Positions 1 through 7,001 of a DNA stretch of 8,953 nt are shown in pieces; position 1 is the stretch's first letter, and the number at the start of each line of letters is the position of its first letter. The position numbers and the translations under genes were made by a program. The DNA is from Candidatus Krumholzibacteriia bacterium (GTDB taxonomy: Bacteria > Krumholzibacteriota > Krumholzibacteriia > Krumholzibacteriales > Krumholzibacteriaceae): the NCBI GenBank assembly GCA_028706585.1, contig JAQTVX010000067.1, positions 1-8,953 on the forward strand, in the 5' to 3' direction. The notes beneath the pieces were generated by a model. The model saw only the letters and a list, made by a program, of their open reading frames with translations, was not told the origin of the DNA and searched no databases.

Positions 1-940
1 CCACTCTCATCCCCCTTGCGAGCCGCGGGAGGGCGCGATACAGCAGCGCATACCCCCGCACCGTCGCCGCGACGTTATCGGCGGAACAGGTGACCACCGC
101 TGAGCATAGCCGAACGAGCGGCTCTATTGCAACCGTCACAAGCATCAGCGACGCCGACTCGACTCTATTGAAATGCTTGAATGCGTATAGAATGCGGCTC
201 GACGTCGAAAGAAAGAGCCGTTCGGCCTTGACTCCTTCCGAGAGACCTCCCCCTTTGTGGAATGCGCGCGCCTCGGCGACGTAATAGCTTCCCCAGCCCG
301 CGAGGCTCGCGCGATATGAAAAATCGACGTCCTCCAGATATACGAAGAATCGCTCGTCGAATCCGGCGAGCTTCTCGAACACAGCGCGCCTCACGAGGAA
401 GAATGCGCCCGACACGTGGTCGACCGCGCGGCTCGCTCCGTGGTCCCACTCGCTCATGACGTACGCGGGAAAGATCCGCGAGGAGAGCCGGAAAAGGCCG
501 AGAGCCCTCGAGACGCACCGCGCGAGCGACGGAAAACGCGCGCAGGAGCGGCTTACACGGCCGCGTTCGTCGACGAGAGCTATGCCGGCGATCCCGATCC
601 CGCCATTCTCCCCACGAGCCATGAACGCGAGCGGCACGGAAATCGAATCTTCGAAGAGCTCCGTGTCTGGATTGAGGAACAGCAGATAGTCGGCACCGCT
701 CGCGGAGGCGCCCTTGTTGCAGGCCGCGGCGAAGCCTTCATTGCAGTTGTTGCGGATCGTCACGATCGGCAGCGAAGGATACTCGAGACCATCCGCGGAT
801 CCGTCCGCGGAGGCATTGTCCACGACGACGACCCGTTCGAGACCGAACCCGTCGCGGCCGGCCTTCGCCAGCGAATCCAGGCATCGGCGAAGCTGTTCCC
901 CCGCGTTCCAGTTGACGATGACGACGTCGAAATTAGCCAT
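1..940 (-). CDS. GT2 family glycosyltransferase (rhamnosyltransferase-like), 3' end beyond window
   Basis: This gene is open through the left edge; 313 codons are visible. It likely transfers a sugar from a nucleotide donor to a growing glycan at the cytoplasmic face of the inner membrane. The start MANFDVVIVNWNAGEQL is the classic first beta strand of GT-A family 2 enzymes. Further family marks are VVVDNASADGS (about 38-48), NEGFAAACNKG (67-77), FLNPDTEL (88-95, the DXD-like metal/nucleotide site), SGAFFLVRR (177-185) and FFVYLEDVDFSYR (198-210), which carries the ED acid pair. This set is typical of the WbbL/RfbF rhamnosyltransferase type, but the actual sugar cannot be read from sequence. 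The ATG sits inside the end of the upstream GT4 gene (ATGGCTAA, 8-base overlap), with AGGTG 4 bases before it, so translation is probably coupled. The family assignment is firm; the specificity is unknown. Confidence 0.93.
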   Translation of the reverse strand, partial: MANFDVVIVNWNAGEQLRRCLDSLAKAGRDGFGLERVVVVDNASADGSADGLEYPSLPIVTIRNNCNEGFAAACNKGASASGADYLLFLNPDTELFEDSISVPLAFMARGENGGIGIAGIALVDERGRVSRSCARFPSLARCVSRALGLFRLSSRIFPAYVMSEWDHGASRAVDHVSGAFFLVRRAVFEKLAGFDERFFVYLEDVDFSYRASLAGWGSYYVAEARAFHKGGGLSEGVKAERLFLSTSSRILYAFKHFNRVESASLMLVTVAIEPLVRLCSAVVTCSADNVAATVRGYALLYRALPRLARGMRV

Positions 941-2264
941 GGCGCACCTGATCCAGTATACCGGCGAGAGCCGCCGTCAACGCGCGCGCCTCGTAGCGGC
1001 CTGCGTCGAATCCCGTCCGAGGCGCCGGACGGCCTCTTTCGACGATCGCCGCAGCGAGCACGGGGCGAATCTCCCGCTCGTCGTCAGAGACGATCGCGGC
1101 GGCGCGCCCGGAGCGATCGAGAAGCCGCCGGGTCGCTCCATCCGGTATTATCGCGAGAATATACGCCCCCGAGGCGATGTATTCGTACAGCTTGCCACGA
1201 ATGTAATACTGCGCCTCGGGGCCGGAATCGTAGAGCAGCAGAAGATCCGAACGGAGAACGATCCGCAGCGCGTCTTCGCGGGCGATCGGTCCGCTCATCG
1301 AGATCAGTTCGCCGAGACCGTATGCCTCGATCGCGCGCGCGATCTCGGGATGCATGCTCCCTGCGAGAATTATCCTGCAGTTGCGCTTCGTTACGAGCCC
1401 GGCGCGTTCGAGGCTCGCGACGGCGTCGAAAAAGCCTTTCGGAAATGAGGGCTCATCGGTGCGCCGGCTGAATGTCCCCACGTGGCTCATGACGAAAACG
1501 CCGTCCCCGACACCCGGAAGGATTTCATCGCGGGCTATAGACGAGCGGGCCGCATCGAGCTCCTCGGCGTCGTAGCCGTTCGGAATCGCGTGAATCCGCG
1601 GCGCGCACGCCGGGTACATATCCCGATACCGCGCCGCCGCCTCCTCCGTGTTCGCTATGATCGCATCCGCGTGCTGGAAACAGTCGCGCTCGATCCGTTT
1701 CTCGATGGAGAGCCTGACCCCCGGGGTCCTCAGGTACCAGTTGAGCGGCTCGAGCGTCCACGGATCCCTGAGGTCCATTATCCACGGCTTCCCGGTGAGC
1801 TTTCTGAGTGCGAGAGCGAGAACGTGAGCCGACGCAGGGGGCGAAGACGTGTAGATCGCGTCCGCCTGCCCGCGGCGCAGCATCGCGAGCGCTGGTGCGA
1901 AGGCGAGCGCGGCCCAGCGAACGTGCTTGTCCGGAATGAGAATCCATTTCTCGACGAAGCGAATAAAGGCGCCTCGAAGCCCGGCGCAGGCATGCGCGGC
2001 CGGAACGCGCTGCGCCGGCGCCCGGGCGTCCGAGCGATCTTCCATCCGATCGCGCGAACGTCTGAACAACTCCCCGACGCGCACGACCTCCTCGCCGCCG
2101 CGTCCGCCCTCCGCTCCCCACCGATTCGTGGTCAGGACCACGCTTTCCCAGCCAAAATCGCCCAGGTGCCGCGCGAAGCGCGCGCTCCGCTCGACCCCTC
2201 CGCTCACCTCGGGGGGATAGTGATAGCAGAGCATCAGCAGCTTCTTCCGTTTCCTGTCATCCAT
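933..2264 (-). CDS. GT4 family glycosyltransferase (GT-B fold)
   Basis: This 443-residue protein is a complete GT-B enzyme. It likely adds a sugar from a nucleotide donor to a lipid-linked oligosaccharide at the inner membrane. The N-terminal Rossmann domain starts with KKLLMLCYHYPPEVSGGVER (about 7-26), the usual acceptor-side loop of the family. YTSSPPASAH (138-147) and WIMDLRDPW (161-169) are typical of WbuB/WcaL-like GT4 enzymes. The linker has AIPNGYD (226-232), and the donor domain has HVGTF (261-265), IILAGSM (298-304) and RGKLYEYIASG (356-366), where the family's conserved donor-binding Glu lies. It is the middle gene of a three-gene minus-strand operon: it starts 3 bases after the flippase stop and its own stop overlaps the GT2 start. 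Its reach of about 440 residues is slightly longer than many GT4 enzymes because of an Arg/Ala-rich insert at about 65-100. The sugar specificity is unknown. Confidence 0.93.
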   Translation of the reverse strand: MDDRKRKKLLMLCYHYPPEVSGGVERSARFARHLGDFGWESVVLTTNRWGAEGGRGGEEVVRVGELFRRSRDRMEDRSDARAPAQRVPAAHACAGLRGAFIRFVEKWILIPDKHVRWAALAFAPALAMLRRGQADAIYTSSPPASAHVLALALRKLTGKPWIMDLRDPWTLEPLNWYLRTPGVRLSIEKRIERDCFQHADAIIANTEEAAARYRDMYPACAPRIHAIPNGYDAEELDAARSSIARDEILPGVGDGVFVMSHVGTFSRRTDEPSFPKGFFDAVASLERAGLVTKRNCRIILAGSMHPEIARAIEAYGLGELISMSGPIAREDALRIVLRSDLLLLYDSGPEAQYYIRGKLYEYIASGAYILAIIPDGATRRLLDRSGRAAAIVSDDEREIRPVLAAAIVERGRPAPRTGFDAGRYEARALTAALAGILDQVRHG

Positions 2265-2267
2265 GGC

Positions 2268-3608
2268 TCAGGAATCACCCGGGCCCGAAGACCGTCTCGC
2301 AGCGGCGACGACGGCGCGCAGCGGAACCCCGAGTGCCTTCAACAACATCCATCCCGCATCCCTCGTCTTCGGATGAATGAAGCACGCAAGGACGCCGGCG
2401 GAGGCATAGGAGATCACGGTCGCGATCGCCGCGCCGATACCGGCATAGCGCGGGATGAGGATCATATTGAACGCCACATTCACGACGGCCCCGACGCCGT
2501 TCGTTATGAACGAGAAAATGAGAAGATTCTCCGTGATGAACCAGCGTCCGAGCGCCTCCCTGAGAAAGAAGAATACGCCGGCCCAGGTGAGAATCGACAG
2601 CATCGTGCCCGCACGCGCATACTGTTCTCCGAAGATGAGCACTACTGCGAAGTGGGCCGCGAAGGTCATGATGACGGCGACCCCGAGGGAAATCCACGCG
2701 AGAAAGTCGTAGAGCTGCTGGAAGCGTTTCCGGTACGCCGCCTCGCCCAAGGCCTTGCCTTGCACCAGAAAAGGGAAAGCCGACATCGAGACGACGGATG
2801 GGACGAAATACCATGCCTCGGACACCTTCACCGCCGACGAGTAGATGCCCACCTCGCTCTGGCTGACCATCTGGCCGAGCATGACCTGATCGATCTTGAG
2901 GTACACGACCGCAAACGAGCTCGCAAGGATCATGGGCCACCCGAGATTCAGGAGCTGCTTCGATCGCTCCCAGCTCACTCGCCATTTCTTGATGTCAAAA
3001 CCGCGCGCCCTGTACACGACGACGAGACCGATCGCGCCGAGAATCGTCTCCAGCGCCCAGCCCCAAGCAAACGCCGCGAGCGGCGCGTTGGTGAGAATGA
3101 AGAAGATCAGCAGAATATTCTTGATGACGAGGGCCGCGCTCTCGGCATAAACGGCGTATCTCGATTGAACTCTGGCCTGGAACCAGAGATCGATCGCATC
3201 GTACGCCATGAATATCATTCCGAAAGAGATGATCGTGGCAAGCGTTCTCGTGGCGGTGTCACCCGGGCGCAGAAGCGCGATGGCGAGCACGACGACACCC
3301 ATGCTGGCGGCGCCGCCGAGAAGCCGCAGAACGAAGGTGGTACCGAGGATCTCGTCTTTCTTCTCCGGCGCACGGACGATCTCCTGAACCACCACTCCCT
3401 CGAGGCCGAGCCGCATGATCGGCCCGACGAGAAAGACGAAGGCTATCGCATAGTTGAGAATACCGAACTTCTCCGGCCCGAGGTATCGCGCGAGCCAGGC
3501 CGTGACGAAGAGCGCGAAGAGTATGCGGAGCACCTTCGGGATGAAGAGCCATCCGGTGTTGACCGCGATGCTCCTGAGGACGGAGCCGATTCTGAATTTA
3601 CCGTTCAT
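2268..3608 (-). CDS. Polysaccharide flippase, Wzx/RfbX (PST) family
   Basis: This 446-residue, strongly hydrophobic protein has many membrane segments, evident as alternating 18-22 residue Leu/Val/Ile/Phe/Ala runs along the whole length. Its role in this family is to move undecaprenyl-linked oligosaccharide units from the cytoplasmic to the periplasmic face of the inner membrane. The N-terminal block NTGWLFIPKVLRILFALFV and ARYLGPEKFGILNYA (about 40-54) is the signature of the Wzx/RfbX group of the MOP superfamily. A typical mid-protein block is YLKIDQVMLGQM (about 236-247), and IPRYAGIGAAIATVISY lies near the end. Length fits the family (about 400-500). It is the promoter-proximal gene of the minus-strand operon. 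No strong Shine-Dalgarno precedes ATG 3608. A promoter candidate lies about 115 bases upstream. No Wzy polymerase is visible, so whether this serves a Wzx/Wzy pathway cannot be decided here. Confidence 0.94.
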   Translation of the reverse strand: MNGKFRIGSVLRSIAVNTGWLFIPKVLRILFALFVTAWLARYLGPEKFGILNYAIAFVFLVGPIMRLGLEGVVVQEIVRAPEKKDEILGTTFVLRLLGGAASMGVVVLAIALLRPGDTATRTLATIISFGMIFMAYDAIDLWFQARVQSRYAVYAESAALVIKNILLIFFILTNAPLAAFAWGWALETILGAIGLVVVYRARGFDIKKWRVSWERSKQLLNLGWPMILASSFAVVYLKIDQVMLGQMVSQSEVGIYSSAVKVSEAWYFVPSVVSMSAFPFLVQGKALGEAAYRKRFQQLYDFLAWISLGVAVIMTFAAHFAVVLIFGEQYARAGTMLSILTWAGVFFFLREALGRWFITENLLIFSFITNGVGAVVNVAFNMILIPRYAGIGAAIATVISYASAGVLACFIHPKTRDAGWMLLKALGVPLRAVVAAARRSSGPGDS

Positions 3609-3729
3609 CGATCAGACTATCTTGAGCCTCGGAGCCGCCCAACTACCGTCGATCCTTTCCGCTGACGGGGTCGAGATACATCGCATCGGCCCGCGCTCTC
3701 TCGCCCGGGCGCACGATGCAAGAAAACGG

Positions 3730-3759
3730 ATTGTATCAGAGTTACATCCCCCTAGGCAA
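3730..3759 (-). promoter_or_regulatory. Sigma-70-like promoter for the flippase-GT4-GT2 operon
   Basis: Read on the minus strand: -35 TTGCCT (3754-3759), 18-base spacer, then extended -10 TGATACAAT with the TACAAT hexamer at 3730-3735. The TG two positions before the hexamer is an extended -10 mark. Predicted transcription starts near 3723, giving a leader of about 115 bases before the flippase ATG. The assignment rests on box match and position only. Confidence 0.55.
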
Positions 3760-3818
3760 CGCCAGTTCGAGAGGCTCTGAAACCGCTGTCGGGCCGCTGA
3801 ATCGGCGTGGGAATTGCC

Positions 3819-3847
3819 TTGACCGAGAGGGCACGTGCTACTATCGT
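3819..3847 (+). promoter_or_regulatory. Sigma-70-like promoter ahead of the ligase/acyltransferase remnant
   Basis: -35 TTGACC (3819-3824, five of six consensus bases), 17-base spacer, -10 TATCGT (3842-3847, four of six). The predicted start near 3854 leaves a leader of about 35 bases to the ATG of the remnant ORF. It faces away from the flippase promoter. The promoter seems to have outlived the gene it served and would now transcribe the deacetylase-like gene at 4086. Confidence 0.5.
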
Positions 3848-3879
3848 ACTCATTGATAAGTAATAAACTTGCGCATGTC

Positions 3880-3883
3880 GAGG
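3880..3883 (+). promoter_or_regulatory. Ribosome binding site of the ligase remnant ORF
   Basis: GAGG lies 5 bases before the first of two tandem ATG codons (3889, 3892) and 8 bases before the second. With the promoter upstream, this indicates that the initiation region of the old ligase gene is intact although the coding body is gone. Confidence 0.45.
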
Positions 3884-3888
3884 CGCCC

Positions 3889-4089
3889 ATGATGAACCAG
3901 CAATCCCGGAACCTGATTTCAGGCCTTTTGCAATCCGTCGATAGATATCCCGAGCGCCTCGCCCTCGATGTGGGAAGGCGAACGTTTACCTACCGGGCGC
4001 TACTGGAGGCGGCCTCATTGCCGGCCGAGCGGATTACAAGGAATTCATCAGGAAGTTCGAGTTTTACAAACCGTGAGCGATCCATATGA
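3889..4089 (+). pseudogene. 5' remnant of an AMP-forming ligase (adenylation enzyme), truncated by deletion
   Basis: The ORF has 66 codons. Residues about 8-41 read as the N-terminus of an ANL-family ligase: NLISGLLQSVDRYPERLALD followed by VGRRTFTYRALLEAA. This is the usual opening (target helix, P-x-x-x-A-L-x-x, then the T-Y-x-x-L motif) and lines up with LALEFYQKLQEDPRRTALVV and YDYEQLGSFA of the intact ligase at 5417-6985. The similarity ends abruptly near codon 42 (about 4013). The A3 nucleotide-binding loop and all later motifs are absent. The rest of the ORF (SLPAERITRNSSGSSSF...) has low-complexity character and is the out-of-frame reading of an acyltransferase gene end (see the next entry). 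The ORF stops at TGA 4087-4089, overlapping the ATG of the next gene as ATGA. A functional ligase is impossible. A role as a coupled leader peptide is conceivable. Confidence 0.8.
4014..4076 (+). pseudogene. 3' remnant of a hexapeptide (LbH) acyltransferase
   Basis: Read in the frame of 4020, this stretch ends with AGRADYKEFIRKFEFYKP and a TGA at 4074-4076. The intact acyltransferase at 7730-8254 ends with AGRIDYKEFLKKLRPYKP plus Ala-Arg. Twelve of the 18 aligned residues are identical (AGR, DYKEF, K, YKP), and both end in the same place. Only about 20 codons remain; the beta-helix and the active-site His are gone. The DNA differs at many third positions and several residues differ, so this is not a recent copy of the intact gene but the end of a diverged homologue. 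It is joined directly to the ligase 5' remnant, in another frame, with the junction at roughly 4008-4016. Confidence 0.75.
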
Positions 4090-5384
4090 ATCTCGGCATG
4101 CTGCAGAGAGCGTTTCTCCGGCATCGTTACGTGAAGAACCGCCCCGCCTATGAAGGGCTTCTCAGGCACATAGACGCGCACGGCGACGTCTGGAAGGCGC
4201 CGCAGCGGGATGTGGCCGCTTGGTGGGAGGCGCGGCAGGTCGCGGCGCTCGATCTCCGCGTGGCGGAGCGAGAGACGCTCCAGATCGGCTGCGCCCTGGA
4301 AGGCGCCGTCGTGGAGATCGACGGCGGCGAGCTGCGAATTCCCCCATTCACGCATCCTATTTCCGCGAGCCAAGCCCCCGGCGCGATCGAGATCACGTTC
4401 CACTGCGGCTCGGCCGACCAGGACTTCGCCATGGAGGTGTTCGGACACCTGGGCTATCGCCACATCGTGCCCGCATACCTGAACGACGCGGCGGACATAA
4501 GGAAAGAGACGCTCGAGCCGATCTACGCGAGGCTCCGTGAAACTGCCGCCGCGCACCAGCGCTACGGGGATGAGGATCTCTCCTCCCTGCGCTCGGTCAT
4601 CCGCTCGGCGCACCAGAGGCGTGGCATCCCCGATCTCAGGCTCTGGACGCTCCCTCATCGAAAAGGCCGCCCCTATCGCGTCTGCGTGAGCCCCCGCTTC
4701 GACGTTGACAGGGCAATCGTCAACATGCCTCTGATCCACGACCTCGAAGGCCCGTATGGAATGCGGAGCACGGCGTACGTGCGGCCGTGCGGACCCTTCT
4801 ACGGGGCGCGAGAGATCAGGCGATACCTGAAGAGGCTCGGCGGGAACGAGATCGCCCTCCACGGCGAGTTCGTGACGACGGCCGGGCGCTTCGGCGACGA
4901 GTTCAAAGCGGCGGCGGGCGAAAAACGGCTCCTGGAGTTCATCACGGGGATGGAGGCGGCGGGGATCTGCATGCACGGCGGAGAGCTGAGCTCCAACATG
5001 TCGAATAACACCAGGCCAGCGATCGAGGCTGCACGATTCAAGTATGAGACCCTGTACCGCAACGGCTACTTTCTCCCGCTCCACCTCCCGAGCGGAATGG
5101 GAACGCTGCGAACGCTCAGCATTGGACAGCATTTCGCCGACCTGAACGTCAAACCGGGCCCCGGCTTCGCCGACGAGCTCCTCTCGGCCTTCATCGATCG
5201 CTTCTCCAAGGCCGTTGCGGCGGGAGGCTTTTTCGTACCTGTTCTCCACCCGCTTTTCTTCGATTTTGCACATTACCTGGCCGACGTGGAGAATCTTTTC
5301 CGCCTCGGTGCGTACATGCCGAAATACGCCGCCTCGGTGGCGCGCATGCGCCGCGGCCAGAGCTATCTCAACAAGACCTATTGA
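4086..5384 (+). CDS. Polysaccharide deacetylase-like protein (NodB-type fold), probably lacking a first domain
   Basis: The protein has 432 residues. The C-terminal half resembles a NodB/CE4-like domain: a strand YRVCVSPRFDVDRA (197-210) in place of the usual TFDDG/TFDFD motif, a linker helix, then GMRSTAYV (225-232), NEIALHGEF (254-262), PLHLPSG (331-337) and VPVLHPLFFDF (384-394). These would supply Asp and His metal ligands, but the canonical HxxxH motif is not clear. The N-terminus, RPAYEGLLRHIDAHGDVWKA and the following WWEAR, reads like the last helix of a separate deacetylase domain, then a beta-rich linker (52-110). This suggests a tandem-domain protein whose first domain is missing. 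The only possible start in this frame after the stop at 4074 is ATG 4086, which has no good Shine-Dalgarno and overlaps the upstream ORF as ATGA. It likely removes acyl groups from a glycan or sugar intermediate. The exact substrate is unknown and activity is not assured. Confidence 0.7.
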   Translation: MNLGMLQRAFLRHRYVKNRPAYEGLLRHIDAHGDVWKAPQRDVAAWWEARQVAALDLRVAERETLQIGCALEGAVVEIDGGELRIPPFTHPISASQAPGAIEITFHCGSADQDFAMEVFGHLGYRHIVPAYLNDAADIRKETLEPIYARLRETAAAHQRYGDEDLSSLRSVIRSAHQRRGIPDLRLWTLPHRKGRPYRVCVSPRFDVDRAIVNMPLIHDLEGPYGMRSTAYVRPCGPFYGAREIRRYLKRLGGNEIALHGEFVTTAGRFGDEFKAAAGEKRLLEFITGMEAAGICMHGGELSSNMSNNTRPAIEAARFKYETLYRNGYFLPLHLPSGMGTLRTLSIGQHFADLNVKPGPGFADELLSAFIDRFSKAVAAGGFFVPVLHPLFFDFAHYLADVENLFRLGAYMPKYAASVARMRRGQSYLNKTY

Positions 5385-5416
5385 GGATGGACGCCGGTCG
5401 CGCCCCACGGGGAAAC

Positions 5417-6985
5417 TTATGCTTGCTCGTCGAGAAGTTCCCGGAGCCGCTTTCGATCGACTTTTCCATTCGCGCTGAGAGGAAGCGTGTCCATCCTGAG
5501 AATGCGCTTTGGAACCATGTAGGCGGGAAGTCGCCTTGTCATTCCGGCCTTCACTGCGGAGTCGGTCAGAGAGCAATTCGTTACGAACGCGATCAAGCCG
5601 ACGGCTATTCCATCTTGGATCGGCCATGGGAGCACCGAAACAAGATCCGAACCCGTCACCTCACGCAGATGGCTTTCAACGTCTTCGAGCTCGACCCGGT
5701 ATCCTCGAATCTTCACCTGATTGTCGACGCGCCCGAGGTGATGCAACTTCCCATTGGCGCCTTCAACGCCCCGGTCACCCGTGAGATACCACCGGCCCAC
5801 GCCATAAACCGGATGCTTCTTCACGGGATAACGGCGCGCCGTCAACTCGGGCTCGTCAAGGTAGCCCGGAGTGATTTGGGGCCCGGAGAAGGCAAGCTCC
5901 CCCTCTTCTCCCGGTGAAGCGAATGAACCGTCGGAGAGAACCACCGCCGCCTGCATTTCAGGATAAGGAATCCCGATGGGCACGAATCCGCGCCCATCCG
6001 CATCGGCGCCGGGCGAATAACGCTCAAAGGTGCACATCACCGTCAATTCCGTCGCGCCGAAATGATTGTCCACCTTGCTCTGAGGCGCCGCCATCTGCCA
6101 CGTCTGCGCCGTCAACGTTGACAGCGCGTCGCCCGAAAACAGCGTAAAGCGGATTGAGGGAAATATCGCGTCACGCAGGATCCTGAGCTGCTGAAGCACC
6201 GACACGACCGATGGAACCGATGACCAAACGGTAATCTCGTTTTCCCGGATGAATTGCGAAGGTGCGACGCGCTGAGCTTCGGGAACGATCCAGAGCGATG
6301 CTCCCGCGCCCCACGCCACGAACATCTCATGAACCGAAAAATCGAACGAGATTTCTGAAAACTGCGAAAAACGGTCCTCCGGTGTGAATTGATAGAAGGT
6401 CCTGATACCTCGCAAATAGGCCGCAACATTCGCGACCGTCACGATCACGGCCTTTGGAGGACCGGTTGTACCCGACGTGAACAGCAGATAGGCGGGGATT
6501 TCTCCCGAGACACGAACCGGTTCGCGGAGAGGTTCCATGGCGTTCAGCTCCGAGGCTTTCGATATCGAGAGCTCTTCAATCTCAATGGAACCGCAGGGCG
6601 CGAGCACCTTCTTGGGCAGGAAGTCGCGCATCGCTTTCGTGATGCAAGCCGCCCCATTCTTGTCGATGATCAAGGCATCGAGGGGCACTCTTTTCAGGAG
6701 AGTTACAAGACGATCCTCGGGGGTCTTGATATTGAAGGGCACGTACGTATGCCCAGCCCACACCGTGCCCAGGATCCCCCCAACCGCCTCCAGACTGCGA
6801 GCTGCGAGAATTCCCACCCGGAATTCATTCTTCGGACCGGCGGCAGCGCGGAGCCAGGCGGCCACTTTCCCGGCAAAGGAGCCAAGTTGCTCATAATCGT
6901 ACGGTGTGCCATCCACCACGAGCGCAGTTCGCCGCGGGTCCTCTTGGAGCTTCTGGTAGAATTCAAGTGCAAGGTTGTGTTCCAT
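5417..6985 (-). CDS. Stand-alone adenylation enzyme (amino-acid-activating AMP ligase, DltA-like)
   Basis: This 522-residue complete ANL-family ligase would activate a carboxylic acid with ATP and load it on a carrier protein, probably the one at 7445. Visible core motifs are: A3 LFTSGTTGPPK (about 168-178); A4 FSEISFDFSVHEMF with Asp near 215; A5 NHFGATE (307-313); A7 YLTGDRG (400-406); A8 GRVDNQVKIRGYRVELED; and A10 PLSANGK with the catalytic Lys near 508. The A4 Asp is the residue that binds the alpha-amino group in amino-acid-activating A-domains, so an amino acid substrate is likely. No condensation, carrier or thioesterase domain is fused to it. Start: AGGAGG at 6996-7001 lies 10 bases before ATG 6985 and 4 before a TTG at 6991; I prefer the ATG. 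The gene converges on the deacetylase-like gene with a 32-base gap and diverges from the carrier and acyltransferase genes. GC is moderate, lower than in the deacetylase-like gene. Confidence 0.92.
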   Translation of the reverse strand: MEHNLALEFYQKLQEDPRRTALVVDGTPYDYEQLGSFAGKVAAWLRAAAGPKNEFRVGILAARSLEAVGGILGTVWAGHTYVPFNIKTPEDRLVTLLKRVPLDALIIDKNGAACITKAMRDFLPKKVLAPCGSIEIEELSISKASELNAMEPLREPVRVSGEIPAYLLFTSGTTGPPKAVIVTVANVAAYLRGIRTFYQFTPEDRFSQFSEISFDFSVHEMFVAWGAGASLWIVPEAQRVAPSQFIRENEITVWSSVPSVVSVLQQLRILRDAIFPSIRFTLFSGDALSTLTAQTWQMAAPQSKVDNHFGATELTVMCTFERYSPGADADGRGFVPIGIPYPEMQAAVVLSDGSFASPGEEGELAFSGPQITPGYLDEPELTARRYPVKKHPVYGVGRWYLTGDRGVEGANGKLHHLGRVDNQVKIRGYRVELEDVESHLREVTGSDLVSVLPWPIQDGIAVGLIAFVTNCSLTDSAVKAGMTRRLPAYMVPKRILRMDTLPLSANGKVDRKRLRELLDEQA

Positions 6986-6995
6986 CTTCAACGTT

Positions 6996-7001
6996 CCTCC
7001 T
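6996..7001 (-). promoter_or_regulatory. Strong Shine-Dalgarno of the adenylation enzyme
   Basis: A full AGGAGG is read on the minus strand. Its 10-base distance to ATG 6985 and 4-base distance to TTG 6991 decide between the two in-frame starts, which differ by two codons (MKMEHN versus MEHN). The ATG is favoured by codon and spacing. Confidence 0.7.

Noticed and set aside
416..1471. Plus-strand open frame of 351 codons across the GT2/GT4 junction
   Set aside because: It lies antisense to the two glycosyltransferase genes, which have complete family motifs; the product is Arg/Ser-rich low complexity.
1482..3665. Very long plus-strand open frame (727 codons) opposite the flippase and GT4 genes
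   Set aside because: It is antisense to two clear genes, extremely rich in Arg, Asp, Glu and His with no domain or hydrophobic core, and has no ribosome site. Such frames are common opposite GC-rich genes.
5385..5416. Bidirectional terminator between the convergent deacetylase-like and ligase genes
   Set aside because: The only palindrome is CCCC-AC-GGGG with a two-base loop and no T-run; not convincing.
3990..5627. Minus-strand open frame of 545 codons opposite the deacetylase-like gene
   Set aside because: Same type of antisense shadow: charged, Arg/His-rich composition, no motif, and it runs across the remnant, the deacetylase-like gene and into the ligase end.
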